64,000 nt of DNA from Enemella evansiae. Lineage in GTDB: Bacteria > Actinomycetota > Actinomycetes > Propionibacteriales > Propionibacteriaceae. Positions 23,961 to 32,048 of the stretch are shown here, piece by piece (position 1 is the stretch's first letter; every line of letters begins with the position of its first letter). The position numbers were made by a program, and so were the translations under genes. Below the pieces are notes generated by a model, which did no database searches, was not told the origin of the DNA, and was given only the letters and a program-made list of their open reading frames with translations. The stretch lies in contig NZ_NMVP01000037.1 in assembly GCF_002250705.1 (NCBI RefSeq), positions 1 through 64,000 of the forward strand, written 5' to 3'.

Positions 23961-24963
23961 CGCTCATCGGGCGATCCGGCTGCAGGAAGCTCGGATCGTC
24001 GATGCCATGGCCGGGCAGCTTGCCGAGCACCGCGATCCGCCAGCGCTCGGCGATCTCGGCGTCCTCGGCTCCGGAGCGCAGCGCGGCCCGCAGATCGGAT
24101 TCGGTGCGGGCGAACAGGCAGTTGCGGATCTGCCCGTCGGCGGTCAACCGGACCCGGTCGCAGTTGCCGCAGAAGGGCCGGGTGACCGCAGCGATGAAGC
24201 CGACCTGATGCGGCGTACCGACGACGCGGAACAACTCCGCCGGGGCCGAACCGCGCGCCGCCGCGACCTCCGCGTCCTCGGCCAGCTCGAAGCGCTCGGC
24301 GACCAGTTCCATCGCCTCGGCCGCGGTGACCATCTCGCTGCGATCCCAACCATGCTGGGCATCCAGCGGCATCTGCTCGATGAATCGGAGCTGCACGCCC
24401 TCCTTCATCGCCCAGGCGACCAGGTCCGCCGCCTCGGTGTGATTCACCCCACGCATCAGCACGGTGTTGATCTTCACCGGGTCCAGCCCGACCAGCCGTG
24501 CGGCGGCGACCCCGGCCAGCACGTCGCCGAGCCGGTTGCGCCGACTGAGCTGGCGGAACACCTCCGGCTGCAGGGTGTCCAGGGAGATGTTCACCCGGTT
24601 CAGTCCCGCGGCGGCCAGCCCCTCCGCACGGCGGGCCAGGCCGATGCCGTTGCTGGTCAGGGCGATCCCGGGGCGCGGTTCGAGGGCCGCGATGCCGGCG
24701 ACCAGATCCTCCAGGTCGGGGCGCAGCAGCGGCTCACCTCCGGTCAGCCGCACGGTGGTGATGCCGAGCCGCTCGACGCCGATCCGGATCAATCGCAGCA
24801 GTTCGTCGTTGCTCAGGATCTCGTCCTTGGGCAACCAGGGCAGGCCTTCGGCGGGCATGCAGTAGGTGCAACGCAGGTTGCACCGGTCGGTCAACGAGAC
24901 CCGCAGGTCGGTCGCGACTCGACCGTGGCGATCCGCCAGCGGCAACAGGGTGCGTTCAGCCAT
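23947..24963 (-). CDS. moaA: GTP 3',8-cyclase MoaA
   Basis: Radical-SAM enzyme that starts molybdenum-cofactor synthesis by converting GTP to 3',8-cyclo-7,8-dihydro-GTP. 338 residues. N-terminal cluster CNLRCTYC with C28, C32 and C35. C-terminal cluster region CGNCDRVRL and a Cys in NCLFAR. GTP-binding arginines in the VRLTADGQIRN region. The essential C-terminal Gly-Gly is present (SAIGG end). No other moa gene is in the window, but a DUF6457 gene follows divergently. Confidence 0.96.
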   Translation of the reverse strand: MAERTLLPLADRHGRVATDLRVSLTDRCNLRCTYCMPAEGLPWLPKDEILSNDELLRLIRIGVERLGITTVRLTGGEPLLRPDLEDLVAGIAALEPRPGIALTSNGIGLARRAEGLAAAGLNRVNISLDTLQPEVFRQLSRRNRLGDVLAGVAAARLVGLDPVKINTVLMRGVNHTEAADLVAWAMKEGVQLRFIEQMPLDAQHGWDRSEMVTAAEAMELVAERFELAEDAEVAAARGSAPAELFRVVGTPHQVGFIAAVTRPFCGNCDRVRLTADGQIRNCLFARTESDLRAALRSGAEDAEIAERWRIAVLGKLPGHGIDDPSFLQPDRPMSAIGG

Positions 24964-25105
24964 GGGTCGATTCTACGGGCGGGCACCTCGGGGCCTCGGC
25001 GGCGGGGCCGCCGACGGCCCGCCGGATGGCCCATGTCATGATCGCTGGGACCTTGAACGGCGCGACCACGGCGCCGAACCGGCGAGAAGACAGCGGAGGA
25101 GAGCG

Positions 25106-25366
25106 ATGGGCGAGGACTCCGTCGGCCTGCAGGAATGGTTGGACGCGCTCAGCGACCAGTTGGACAACGGCTACCGGATCGATGAGGAGTCGATGCACAT
25201 CCTGCTCGATCTGGCCCGCGACGCGGCGCACGAGATCACCCGGCCCGCCGCTCCACTGACCGCCTTCCTGGTCGGCGTCTCCGTCGGCCGCGGGGAGAGC
25301 CTGGGCGCCGCCGCCGCGAAGGCCACCGAGTTGGCCCAGTCGATGGGTGAACCGGGCGACGACTGA
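25106..25366 (+). CDS. DUF6457-family protein
   Basis: 86 residues beginning GLQEWLDALSDQLD and containing LLDLARDAAHEITRPAAPLT and FLVGVSVGRG, the pattern of DUF6457. That domain is often found fused to or next to MobA-type molybdenum cofactor nucleotidyltransferases. Its location next to moaA supports a link to cofactor synthesis, but no activity is known. Start ATG 25106 with GGAGGAG upstream. Confidence 0.8.
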   Translation: MGEDSVGLQEWLDALSDQLDNGYRIDEESMHILLDLARDAAHEITRPAAPLTAFLVGVSVGRGESLGAAAAKATELAQSMGEPGDD

Positions 25367-25399
25367 GTACGCCGCAGTGCCAGCGAGTAGGGTGGCCGG

Positions 25400-26227
25400 G
25401 TGAAGAGGTTGTGGCTGCGGTGGGTCGCCCTGCTGCTGTTCGCCACCGTGATGGCGGTGACCTTCGTCAATCTCGGTGAGTGGCAGTTGCGTCGGCTCGA
25501 GGAACGACGCGAACAGAACCGCATCGTGGTCACCAACGATGCCGCCCCGGTCCGGGATTTCGAGCAGGTCTTCACCAAGCGGATCACCGACGCCGACCAG
25601 TGGCAGCGGGTCCGCGTCCGTGGCACCTTCGACACCTCGCAGCAGTTCCAGGTGCGCTATCGGGCCAACAATTCCGAGCCCGGGTACGAGATCGTGACCC
25701 CCCTGCGCACCGAGAGCGGTCAGGTGCTGCTGGTCGACCGCGGCTTCATCCCGGTGCCCCGGGGGCAACGGATCCCCGACACCCTCCCGCCCGCGCCGAC
25801 GGGTCCGGTCGAGGTGGTCGGCCACGTCCGTCGCGACGAGCAGGGCAAGTCCACCGCGATCGATCCGGTGAACAACCAGGTCCGGTTGATCAACTCCGGC
25901 GCGATCGCCAAGGCGCTCCCCTATCCGGTGGTGAACGGATACCTGTCGGCGATCACCGTGCAACCCGAACAGACCGGCGGCCTGCAGCCGCTGTCGCTGC
26001 CCGACCTCGGCGAGGGCCCGCACCTGTCCTATGCGATCCAGTGGTTCCTGTTCACCGTGATCGGTGTCGTCGGCCTGGTCGTGCTGATCCGCGGTGACAT
26101 CCGGGACCGCCGCAAGCTGCGCGCCGCGCGGGAGCGGGCCGCCGCCGACCCGGACCCCGATACCGATCCGCGACCGGATGAGGACCCGGATTCGCTACGC
26201 CAGCAGGAGAACGCCAGCAGCCGCTGA
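25400..26227 (+). CDS. SURF1-family cytochrome c oxidase assembly protein
   Basis: 275-residue membrane protein with an N-terminal TM segment (WVALLLFATVMAVTFVNLG followed by EWQLRRLEERR), a periplasmic middle with VRVRGTFD and VLLVDRGFIPVPRG, and a C-terminal TM segment (YAIQWFLFTVIGVVGLVVLI). All are SURF1 signatures. SURF1 helps insert heme a into oxidase subunit I. The C-terminal tail is acidic and Pro-rich. Start GTG 25400. ctaA, the heme A synthase, is at 62 kb in this window. Confidence 0.92.
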   Translation: MKRLWLRWVALLLFATVMAVTFVNLGEWQLRRLEERREQNRIVVTNDAAPVRDFEQVFTKRITDADQWQRVRVRGTFDTSQQFQVRYRANNSEPGYEIVTPLRTESGQVLLVDRGFIPVPRGQRIPDTLPPAPTGPVEVVGHVRRDEQGKSTAIDPVNNQVRLINSGAIAKALPYPVVNGYLSAITVQPEQTGGLQPLSLPDLGEGPHLSYAIQWFLFTVIGVVGLVVLIRGDIRDRRKLRAARERAAADPDPDTDPRPDEDPDSLRQQENASSR

Positions 26228-26250
26228 CCCCCGAAAGGACGATCGAACCC

Positions 26251-27012
26251 ATGGACCTCGGACTCACCGACCGCGTCTTCGTGGTCACCGCCGCCAGCTC
26301 CGGCCTCGGCTTCGCCACCGCCGAACAACTCGTCGCCGAGGGTGCCCGCGTGGTGCTGGTGGCGCGCCGCGAGGAGCTGTTGGCCGAGCGCCGGGCGCAG
26401 CTCGGTGAGGATCGGGCGGTCACGCTGACCGCTGACCTGGCCGAGCCCGGGGTCCCGGAGCAGGCCTGCCGGTTGGCCCTGGACACCTTCGGCCGGCTCG
26501 ACGGTGCGATGATCTCGGTCGGTGGTCCGCCGGGTGGGAAATCGTTGGAGAACAGCGACGACCAGTGGCGGGCCGCGTTCGAGTCGGTCTTCCTGGCCGC
26601 GATCCGCACCATCGATGCGGTGGTCGAGCTCGGTACCGCCGATGACCTCGCGATCGGCCTGGTGCTGTCCACCTCGGTGAAGGTCTGGCTGCCGGGATTG
26701 ACGATCTCGAACGGGTTGCGGCCCGGTCTGGCGAATCTGGTCAGCCAGTACGCCGCCGAGCTCGGCCCGCGCGGTGTGCGGCTCTTCGGGTTGATGCCGG
26801 GGTCGATCGCCACCGAACGGTTGCAATGGTCGATGGAGCAGGCAGACGATCCGGACCGGCAGCGGCAGCAGACCGCGGCCCGGATCCCGCTGGGCCGGAT
26901 CGGCGACCCTGCCGAGTTCGGCCGGGTCGCGTGTTTCCTGCTCTCCCCCGCCGCCGGATACGTCAGCGGGACGACGATCCCCGTCGACGGCGGCGTCCTG
27001 GCAACCCCCTGA
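26251..27012 (+). CDS. SDR-family protein lacking the YxxxK catalytic pair
   Basis: 253-residue protein with an SDR fold: cofactor loop TAASSGLG (13-20), an ISVGG in place of NNAG (88-92), and the C-terminal GYVSGTTIPVDGGV. The region where Tyr-xxx-Lys is expected reads LTISNGLRPGL (about 150-160), so the usual catalytic Tyr and Lys are absent. A subgroup of reductase-like SDRs with this feature exists; they may use other residues or bind cofactor without classical catalysis. It lies 23 bases after the SURF1 gene and 2 bases before the RlmA-like gene. Confidence 0.85.
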   Translation: MDLGLTDRVFVVTAASSGLGFATAEQLVAEGARVVLVARREELLAERRAQLGEDRAVTLTADLAEPGVPEQACRLALDTFGRLDGAMISVGGPPGGKSLENSDDQWRAAFESVFLAAIRTIDAVVELGTADDLAIGLVLSTSVKVWLPGLTISNGLRPGLANLVSQYAAELGPRGVRLFGLMPGSIATERLQWSMEQADDPDRQRQQTAARIPLGRIGDPAEFGRVACFLLSPAAGYVSGTTIPVDGGVLATP

Positions 27013-27014
27013 CC

Positions 27015-27827
27015 GTGCTCGCCGAGGTCACCGACCTGCTCCGCTGCCCGCTCTGCCGGGACCAGGTGCGGGTCACCGAACGGGTGCTGGAGTGCACCGG
27101 CGGGCATCGTTTCGATCTGGCCAGGCAGGGTTATGTGAATCTGCTCGGCCACGCGGCCCCCGCGCACGCCGATACCGCCGAGATGGTCGCCGCGCGCGCA
27201 GATTTCCTTGCCGGTGGGCCTTTCCGGCCACTGGTGGAGCTGCTCGCCGACGCGGCCGTCGGGTCGCGGGTGGTGGAGGCGGGCGCCGGCACCGGTCACT
27301 ACCTGGCCGGGGTGTTGGCTGCGCTCGGGTCCGACGCGCGCGGCGTCGCGGCCGACCTGTCGGCGTACGCCTGCCGGCGCGCCGCCCGGGTGCCGCGGGC
27401 CGGGGCGATCGTCGCGGACACCTGGGCCGGCCTCCCGGTCGCCGACGGCGTCGCGGACACCCTGCTCTGCGTCTTCGCGCCCCGCAATCCCACCGACTTC
27501 GCGCGGATGCTGGCACCCGAGGGGCGGTTGCTGGTGCTCACCCCCACCGAGCGGCACCTGGCCGAACTGCGCACCGAGCTGGGCCTGCTGGAGGTCGAAG
27601 CCGGCAAACAGGAGCGGTTGCTGCGCAGCATGACCCCGGAACTCGCTCTGCTCGACACCCGGCCCCTGGAGTTCGAGGTCACCCTGGCTGCGGAGGATCT
27701 GCGTCGGTTGGTGCTGTTGGGCCCGAATGCCTTCCACCACAGCGATCCCGCCGTCCCCGACCGCGCCACCGTGACCGTCTCGGTACGCCTCTCGATCTTC
27801 GGCCACACCCCCACGCCCATCGAGTAG
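27015..27827 (+). CDS. RlmA-type 23S rRNA (guanine-N1)-methyltransferase
   Basis: 270-residue SAM-dependent methyltransferase. The N-terminal zinc ribbon has C11, C14, C27 and H31 (RCPLCRDQV...ECTGGHRFD) followed by ARQGYVNLL, the signature of RlmA(I)/RlmA(II). These enzymes modify G745 or G748 in 23S rRNA; the II type (TlrB) gives tylosin resistance in producers. The SAM loop is VVEAGAGTGHY (about 90-100). Start GTG 27015. Its last codons (PIE, stop TAG) lie in the left arm of a palindromic repeat. Confidence 0.85.
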   Translation: MLAEVTDLLRCPLCRDQVRVTERVLECTGGHRFDLARQGYVNLLGHAAPAHADTAEMVAARADFLAGGPFRPLVELLADAAVGSRVVEAGAGTGHYLAGVLAALGSDARGVAADLSAYACRRAARVPRAGAIVADTWAGLPVADGVADTLLCVFAPRNPTDFARMLAPEGRLLVLTPTERHLAELRTELGLLEVEAGKQERLLRSMTPELALLDTRPLEFEVTLAAEDLRRLVLLGPNAFHHSDPAVPDRATVTVSVRLSIFGHTPTPIE

Positions 27828-27926
27828 CTCGCGCAGCGACACTCCACCACGCTCATCGAGCAGCTCGCGCAGCGACACCCACCACGCTCATCGAGCAGCT
27901 CGCGCAGCGAGCGTGTCGAGATGGGC
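27812..27926. repeat. Three-unit palindromic repeat array overlapping a stop codon
   Basis: Units begin at 27812, 27848 and 27883 (35-36 bp), each with CATCGAG(C/T)AGCTCGCGCAGCGA. Only the third ends with GTGTCGAGATGGGC. The outer arm of unit 1, GCCCATC, pairs with the final GATGGGC; GCTCGC pairs with GCGAGC around GCA within unit 3. Same family and same layout as the array at 12.1 kb, with different stem sequence. It contains the stop codon of the RlmA-like gene. Confidence 0.9.
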
Positions 27927-28028
27927 CCCGGCCGAGCTCCAGATCGGACCCCAGGAGCCGCGCACCGGACCACCATCCGATTACGGCGAACACCCCGCGA
28001 ACACGAGCTCCCGCCGCTCGGCCCCACC

Positions 28029-28094
28029 GAAATCTGCGGCTCGATTTCCAATCGGTGCCAGATCGGTCGATTCGGCGATCGAGCCGCAAATTTC
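28029..28094. repeat. 17-bp inverted repeat (hairpin)
   Basis: GAAATCTGCGGCTCGAT at 28029-28045 pairs with ATCGAGCCGCAAATTTC at 28078-28094 with 16 of 17 positions complementary, loop 32 bases. Confidence 0.8.
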
Positions 28095-28190
28095 GCAGGC
28101 CACGCTGGAGGTGGGACGGTCCCGGACACCAGTGCCGGTGGTCGTGAAGCCGTCGCGAACCGGATCACCCGGCGCGCTACCCGAGGTGAC

Positions 28191-28262
28191 GATCCAGCGA
28201 ACCGTGCGTGCATCCAGCTCACCCCGCAGGGCTAGGGAGTTGCACGGACGGTTCGCTGGATC
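28191..28262. repeat. 22-bp inverted repeat (hairpin)
   Basis: The left arm 28191-28212 begins GATCCAGCGAACCGT and the right arm 28241-28262 ends ACGGTTCGCTGGATC. 21 of 22 positions are complementary, with a loop of 28 bases. Confidence 0.82.
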
Positions 28263-28311
28263 GCGTGGTGGGGGTGGGTACGGGTGCAGCGCGAGACCGG
28301 GCCGGCGCGGA

Positions 28312-29475
28312 TCAGCGCCTGATCGCGAACCGGTCCAGATCGCGACCGACGGTGACCTTGCCGCTGTAGCCCTTGCGGCCGAGCCGGGTCCACTCACCGA
28401 TGTTCACCGGTTTGCCCCACTCGACGAGGTGCGAGAACACCAGGTGCGGCACATCGGCCTGATGCGCGATCGGGCCGCACTCGTCCACCAGGACGTGTGA
28501 CTGCAGCATGTGCTCCAGCGCCTCGTCCGACATGCCGAACTTCCGCGGGTCACCGATGGCCTCGTGCACCAGGATGTCGCTGCCCCGGGCCAACTCGATC
28601 AGGTTCTCGCTGCGCCGGGTGTCGCCGGAGAAGGTGATCGAGCCGTAGTCGGTGTCGAACCGGAAGGCGTACGCCGGGAAGATCGGCCCGTGCGGCACCA
28701 GGGTCGCAGTCACCCGGATCCGGTCGTCCTCCATCACCGTGAACGGCCGCATCCTGGGCGCGGTGTCACCGAGCGCGGACGCACCCGCCGAGGCCGGCGG
28801 CATGATCTCGGTGATGCGCCGCAGTTCCCGGATGTCGCGGAATGCGTTGTCACGCATGAAAACATTGGTGCTGTAGGCGAAGGCCTGGTCGAGATATTCG
28901 GTGAGGGCACGCGTCCCCGGGGTCGGGTTCTCCGGATTGACCGTGCCGACCTCGCCACCGCCGTAGGCAGGTGGCAGACCGCCCGCCGGACCCGGTCCGT
29001 AGACCGGGATCTGGGAGCGGATCATGTCGTTCTTCTGACTCGACGGCAGTCCGCCCAGCACCAGGAAGTTGTAGTAGTCGGCCAGGTGGTCCATGTGCAG
29101 ATGGGTCAGGAAGATCGCCTCGAGCGAGTCGAACGACAGCCCGGACTTCTTGTACTGGGTGACCGATGCCCGTCCGCAGTCGATCACATAACTGCGTCCA
29201 TCGACGACCAGGACGCTCGAGATGCCGGCCCGGTCGGGTTCGGGCGGCGGGCCGCCCTGGGTGCCGAGCAGCAGCAGTTCGAACTTCCCGAACGGCCGGT
29301 TGGGTCCGGTGCCCGGTTCCGCTGCGAACGCCGAGGCGCTGCCGAGCACACCGACCCCGGCGACCAGGCCGCCGATCGATGCGGTGCGCAGGAAGGTGCG
29401 CCGCCCCCACCCCGACAGCAGGGGTCGATCGGGCTCGGGATCGGGCAGCGATGTGTGCTGAACGTCGTTGTCCAT
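28312..29475 (-). CDS. Tat-exported metallo-beta-lactamase-fold hydrolase
   Basis: 387-residue protein with a twin-arginine signal (RRTFLRTASIGG, R25/R26, then a hydrophobic stretch and a SAFAAE cleavage region). The MBL metal motif HLHMDH is at 125-130 (H125, H127, D129, H130). A downstream FSGDTRRSENL Asp loop and a terminal FSHLVEW His complete the site, as in tRNase Z/arylsulfatase-like MBL enzymes. It should be exported folded, probably with bound zinc. The substrate is unknown; the fold group includes lactonases, phosphodiesterases and arylsulfatases. Start ATG 29475 with GAGAGGA upstream. Confidence 0.88.
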   Translation of the reverse strand: MDNDVQHTSLPDPEPDRPLLSGWGRRTFLRTASIGGLVAGVGVLGSASAFAAEPGTGPNRPFGKFELLLLGTQGGPPPEPDRAGISSVLVVDGRSYVIDCGRASVTQYKKSGLSFDSLEAIFLTHLHMDHLADYYNFLVLGGLPSSQKNDMIRSQIPVYGPGPAGGLPPAYGGGEVGTVNPENPTPGTRALTEYLDQAFAYSTNVFMRDNAFRDIRELRRITEIMPPASAGASALGDTAPRMRPFTVMEDDRIRVTATLVPHGPIFPAYAFRFDTDYGSITFSGDTRRSENLIELARGSDILVHEAIGDPRKFGMSDEALEHMLQSHVLVDECGPIAHQADVPHLVFSHLVEWGKPVNIGEWTRLGRKGYSGKVTVGRDLDRFAIRR

Positions 29476-29636
29476 CGGGTTCCTCTCGTCTCCCTGCCGC
29501 AGCGGGGATTCCGGTGATCTGGGTCCAGTCACCGAAGCAGGAGCGGCCCGAGGGCAATATCCACTTTCAACCCTGTCTCACCGCTCGGAACGCATTGTGG
29601 ACAGTTGATGCTCGGCCGCCGAAACCGCTCGGGGCG

Positions 29637-31499
29637 TCACTCGGCGAACTGCGTCCGATACAACTCGGCGTAGAGCCCCTCGGCGGCCAGCAGGTCGGGG
29701 TGCCGGCCACGCTCGACGATCCGGCCCTGCCGCAGCACCAGGATCTCGTCGGCGTCGCGGACGGTGGACAACCGGTGTGCGATCACCAGCGAGGTACGCC
29801 CGGTCATCGCGGTGTCCAGTGCCCGCTGCACGGCCGCCTCGGATTCGGAGTCCAGATGGGCCGTGGCTTCGTCGAGGATCACGATCGGCGGCGCCTTGAG
29901 CAGCAGCCGGGCGATCGCGAGTCGCTGCCGTTCACCACCGGAGAGCCGATAGCCGCGCTCCCCGACCACCGTGTCCAGACCGTCGGCGAGCTCGTGCACC
30001 AGTCCATCGATCTGGGCCGCCCGCAGTGCCTGCCAGAGCTGCTCATCGGTGGCCTCCGGCCGCGCATAGCGGAGGTTGGCCGCGATGGTGTCGTGGAACA
30101 TGTGCGCGTCCTGGGTGACGTATCCGACCGACTGCTGCAACGACTGCAGGGTCAGCTCGCGCACATCGTCGCCACCGACCTCGACCGCACCGGCGGTGAC
30201 GTCGTAGAGCCGGGCCACCAGATGGGTCAGCGTCGTCTTGCCGGCACCGGATGGGCCGACCAGGGCGACGGTGTGCCCGGGCTCGGCGGTGAAGTCGATG
30301 CCGGTGAGCACCTGCTGGCCCTCGCTGCTCGCCGGCCGGGCCGTGGATTCCAATGAGGACAGCGAAACCTCGTCCGCGTCCGGGTAGTGGAAGCCGACGC
30401 CGCGGAAGCGTACGCTCGCCCGTCCGGAGAAGTCGCGGGCATCGGCGGCGTCGGCGATCGAGGGTTTGAGATCGAGGATCTCGAAGACCCGCTCGAAGCT
30501 GACCAGCGCGCTCATCACATCGACGCGCAGGTTGGTCAGCTGGGTCAGCGGCCCGTAGAGCCGGGCCAGCAACCCGGCCAGCGCGGTGAGCGTACCGACC
30601 GAGAGGGACCCGCCGATCGCCAGCCAGCCGCCGACGCCGTAGACGAGCGCGGTCGCCAACGCGGCCACCATCGTCATCGCGACCATGAAGAAGCGGGTGT
30701 TCATCGCGATCCGTACCGAGACCTGGCGGATCGCTGTGGCCCGCTCGGCGAAGGCGTCGTGCTCGGCGGCGCTGCGGCCGAAGAGCTTCACCAGCAATGC
30801 CCCGGAGACGCTGAACCGCTCGGTCATGGTCGCCGACAGGTCGGCGTTGTAGGTCATCTGTTCCCGGGTCAGCCCGGCCAACCGCGCGCCCATGATCCGT
30901 GCCGGGATCAGGAAGATCGGCAGCAGCACCAGCGCAGCCAGGGTGAGCTGCCAGGACAGCACCAGCATCGCGATCAGGGTGAGGGTGAGCGAGATGATGT
31001 TGGACACCGAGGTGGACAGGATCGAGGTGAACGCCTGCTGAGCGCCGATCACATCGGTGTTCAGCCGGGAGACCAGCTTGCCGGTCTGGGTGCGGGTGAA
31101 GAAGGCGATCGGCATCGACTGGACATGGTCGAACACCTGGGTGCGCAGGTCGAGGATCAGTCCCTCACCGATCCGGGCCGAGCACCAGCGCTGCACCAGG
31201 GACAGCACCCCGTCGAGCACCGCGATCAGCGCGACCAGCAGGGGCAGCCGGACCACCACCGCCGCGTTGCCGCCGAGCACGCCGACGTCGATGATCTGCT
31301 TGAACAGCAGCGGCGGCAGCACCCCCAGCACGGCGGCGGCGATGATCAGCAGCAGGAAGACGACGATCAGCCGGGTGTACGGCCTGGCATAACCGAGCAC
31401 CCGGCGAACCACACCCTGACCCAGCTCGTGGTGCACCACCGCGCGGTCACGACGCATCCCGCCGAGTGGTCCCATGGGTCCACCACCGGGACTGCTCAT
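29637..31499 (-). CDS. ABC exporter, fused membrane and ATPase domains
   Basis: 620-residue half-transporter of the MsbA/LmrA-like exporter group. Six TM helices in the first 330 residues include VVFLLLIIAAAVLGVLPPLL. The ATPase domain has Walker A GPSGAGKTT, signature LSGGERQRLAIARLL, Walker B IVILDEATAHLD and the H-loop IAHRLSTV. It probably works as a homodimer, exporting lipids or drugs. The ATGA overlap with the upstream helix-turn-helix gene suggests joint expression. Confidence 0.92.
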   Translation of the reverse strand: MSSPGGGPMGPLGGMRRDRAVVHHELGQGVVRRVLGYARPYTRLIVVFLLLIIAAAVLGVLPPLLFKQIIDVGVLGGNAAVVVRLPLLVALIAVLDGVLSLVQRWCSARIGEGLILDLRTQVFDHVQSMPIAFFTRTQTGKLVSRLNTDVIGAQQAFTSILSTSVSNIISLTLTLIAMLVLSWQLTLAALVLLPIFLIPARIMGARLAGLTREQMTYNADLSATMTERFSVSGALLVKLFGRSAAEHDAFAERATAIRQVSVRIAMNTRFFMVAMTMVAALATALVYGVGGWLAIGGSLSVGTLTALAGLLARLYGPLTQLTNLRVDVMSALVSFERVFEILDLKPSIADAADARDFSGRASVRFRGVGFHYPDADEVSLSSLESTARPASSEGQQVLTGIDFTAEPGHTVALVGPSGAGKTTLTHLVARLYDVTAGAVEVGGDDVRELTLQSLQQSVGYVTQDAHMFHDTIAANLRYARPEATDEQLWQALRAAQIDGLVHELADGLDTVVGERGYRLSGGERQRLAIARLLLKAPPIVILDEATAHLDSESEAAVQRALDTAMTGRTSLVIAHRLSTVRDADEILVLRQGRIVERGRHPDLLAAEGLYAELYRTQFAE

Positions 31500-31966
31500 C
31501 CAGACTTCTTGTCCTTCTTGTCCTTCTTGGACTTCGCGGACTTGTCCTTCTTGCCGGGCTTCTTGTCCTTCTTCCCGGATTTCTCTTTCTTGCCGGGCTT
31601 TGCGGACTTGTCGCCCTTGAGCTTCTTCGTCTTCACCGGCTCCGGTCCGGCGGCATCAGGGGCATCGATCGTGGCGGTCGGTACGCCGTCGCCGAGCTCG
31701 GCGCGGACCTGCTCCACCTGTTGCTGGACCGCCTCGCGGCGGGCGATCGCCTCGGCTCCGCGGGTGGCCCCGCCCCGCGAGCGCAGCACGATGCCCTGCT
31801 CCTTCAGCAGGGCCTGCACGAACCCGTAGGAGCGGCCCACATCGGCGGCCATCGATCGGATCGACTCCCCGGCCACGTACCGACGGCAGAGGGCGGCGGA
31901 GAGATCGGTGCGCGCGGCACCGACGATTCGCGCTCCTTTGCCGTAGGGCGGCGGGGTCGCTGCCAT
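31496..31966 (-). CDS. Helix-turn-helix protein with Lys-rich histone-like tail
   Basis: 156 residues. The N-terminal half (ARTDLSAALCRRYVAGESIR, then SMAADVGRSYGFVQALLKEQ and GIVLRSRGGATRG) is a small helix-turn-helix domain widespread in actinobacteria. The last 45 residues are a run of KK, GKKDK and similar, resembling H1-like DNA-binding tails. Probably nucleoid-associated or regulatory. Overlaps the ABC exporter start. Confidence 0.78.
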   Translation of the reverse strand: MAATPPPYGKGARIVGAARTDLSAALCRRYVAGESIRSMAADVGRSYGFVQALLKEQGIVLRSRGGATRGAEAIARREAVQQQVEQVRAELGDGVPTATIDAPDAAGPEPVKTKKLKGDKSAKPGKKEKSGKKDKKPGKKDKSAKSKKDKKDKKSG

Positions 31967-32048
31967 CGTTACCTCCTGTCAGCGTGCCGTCTCCCCGGGT
32001 ACGCCGGGAACTCTATCGGATGCTCCGAAACGCCGGGGTGGGTGGAGC

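Larger units (their letters stand above)
27927..28311. other. Intergenic region with two long hairpins
   Basis: No coding signal is visible in 385 bases between two convergent genes. Apart from the two inverted repeats listed separately I see only scattered short complementarity. It may encode a structured transcript or act as a strong bidirectional terminator. Confidence 0.5.
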
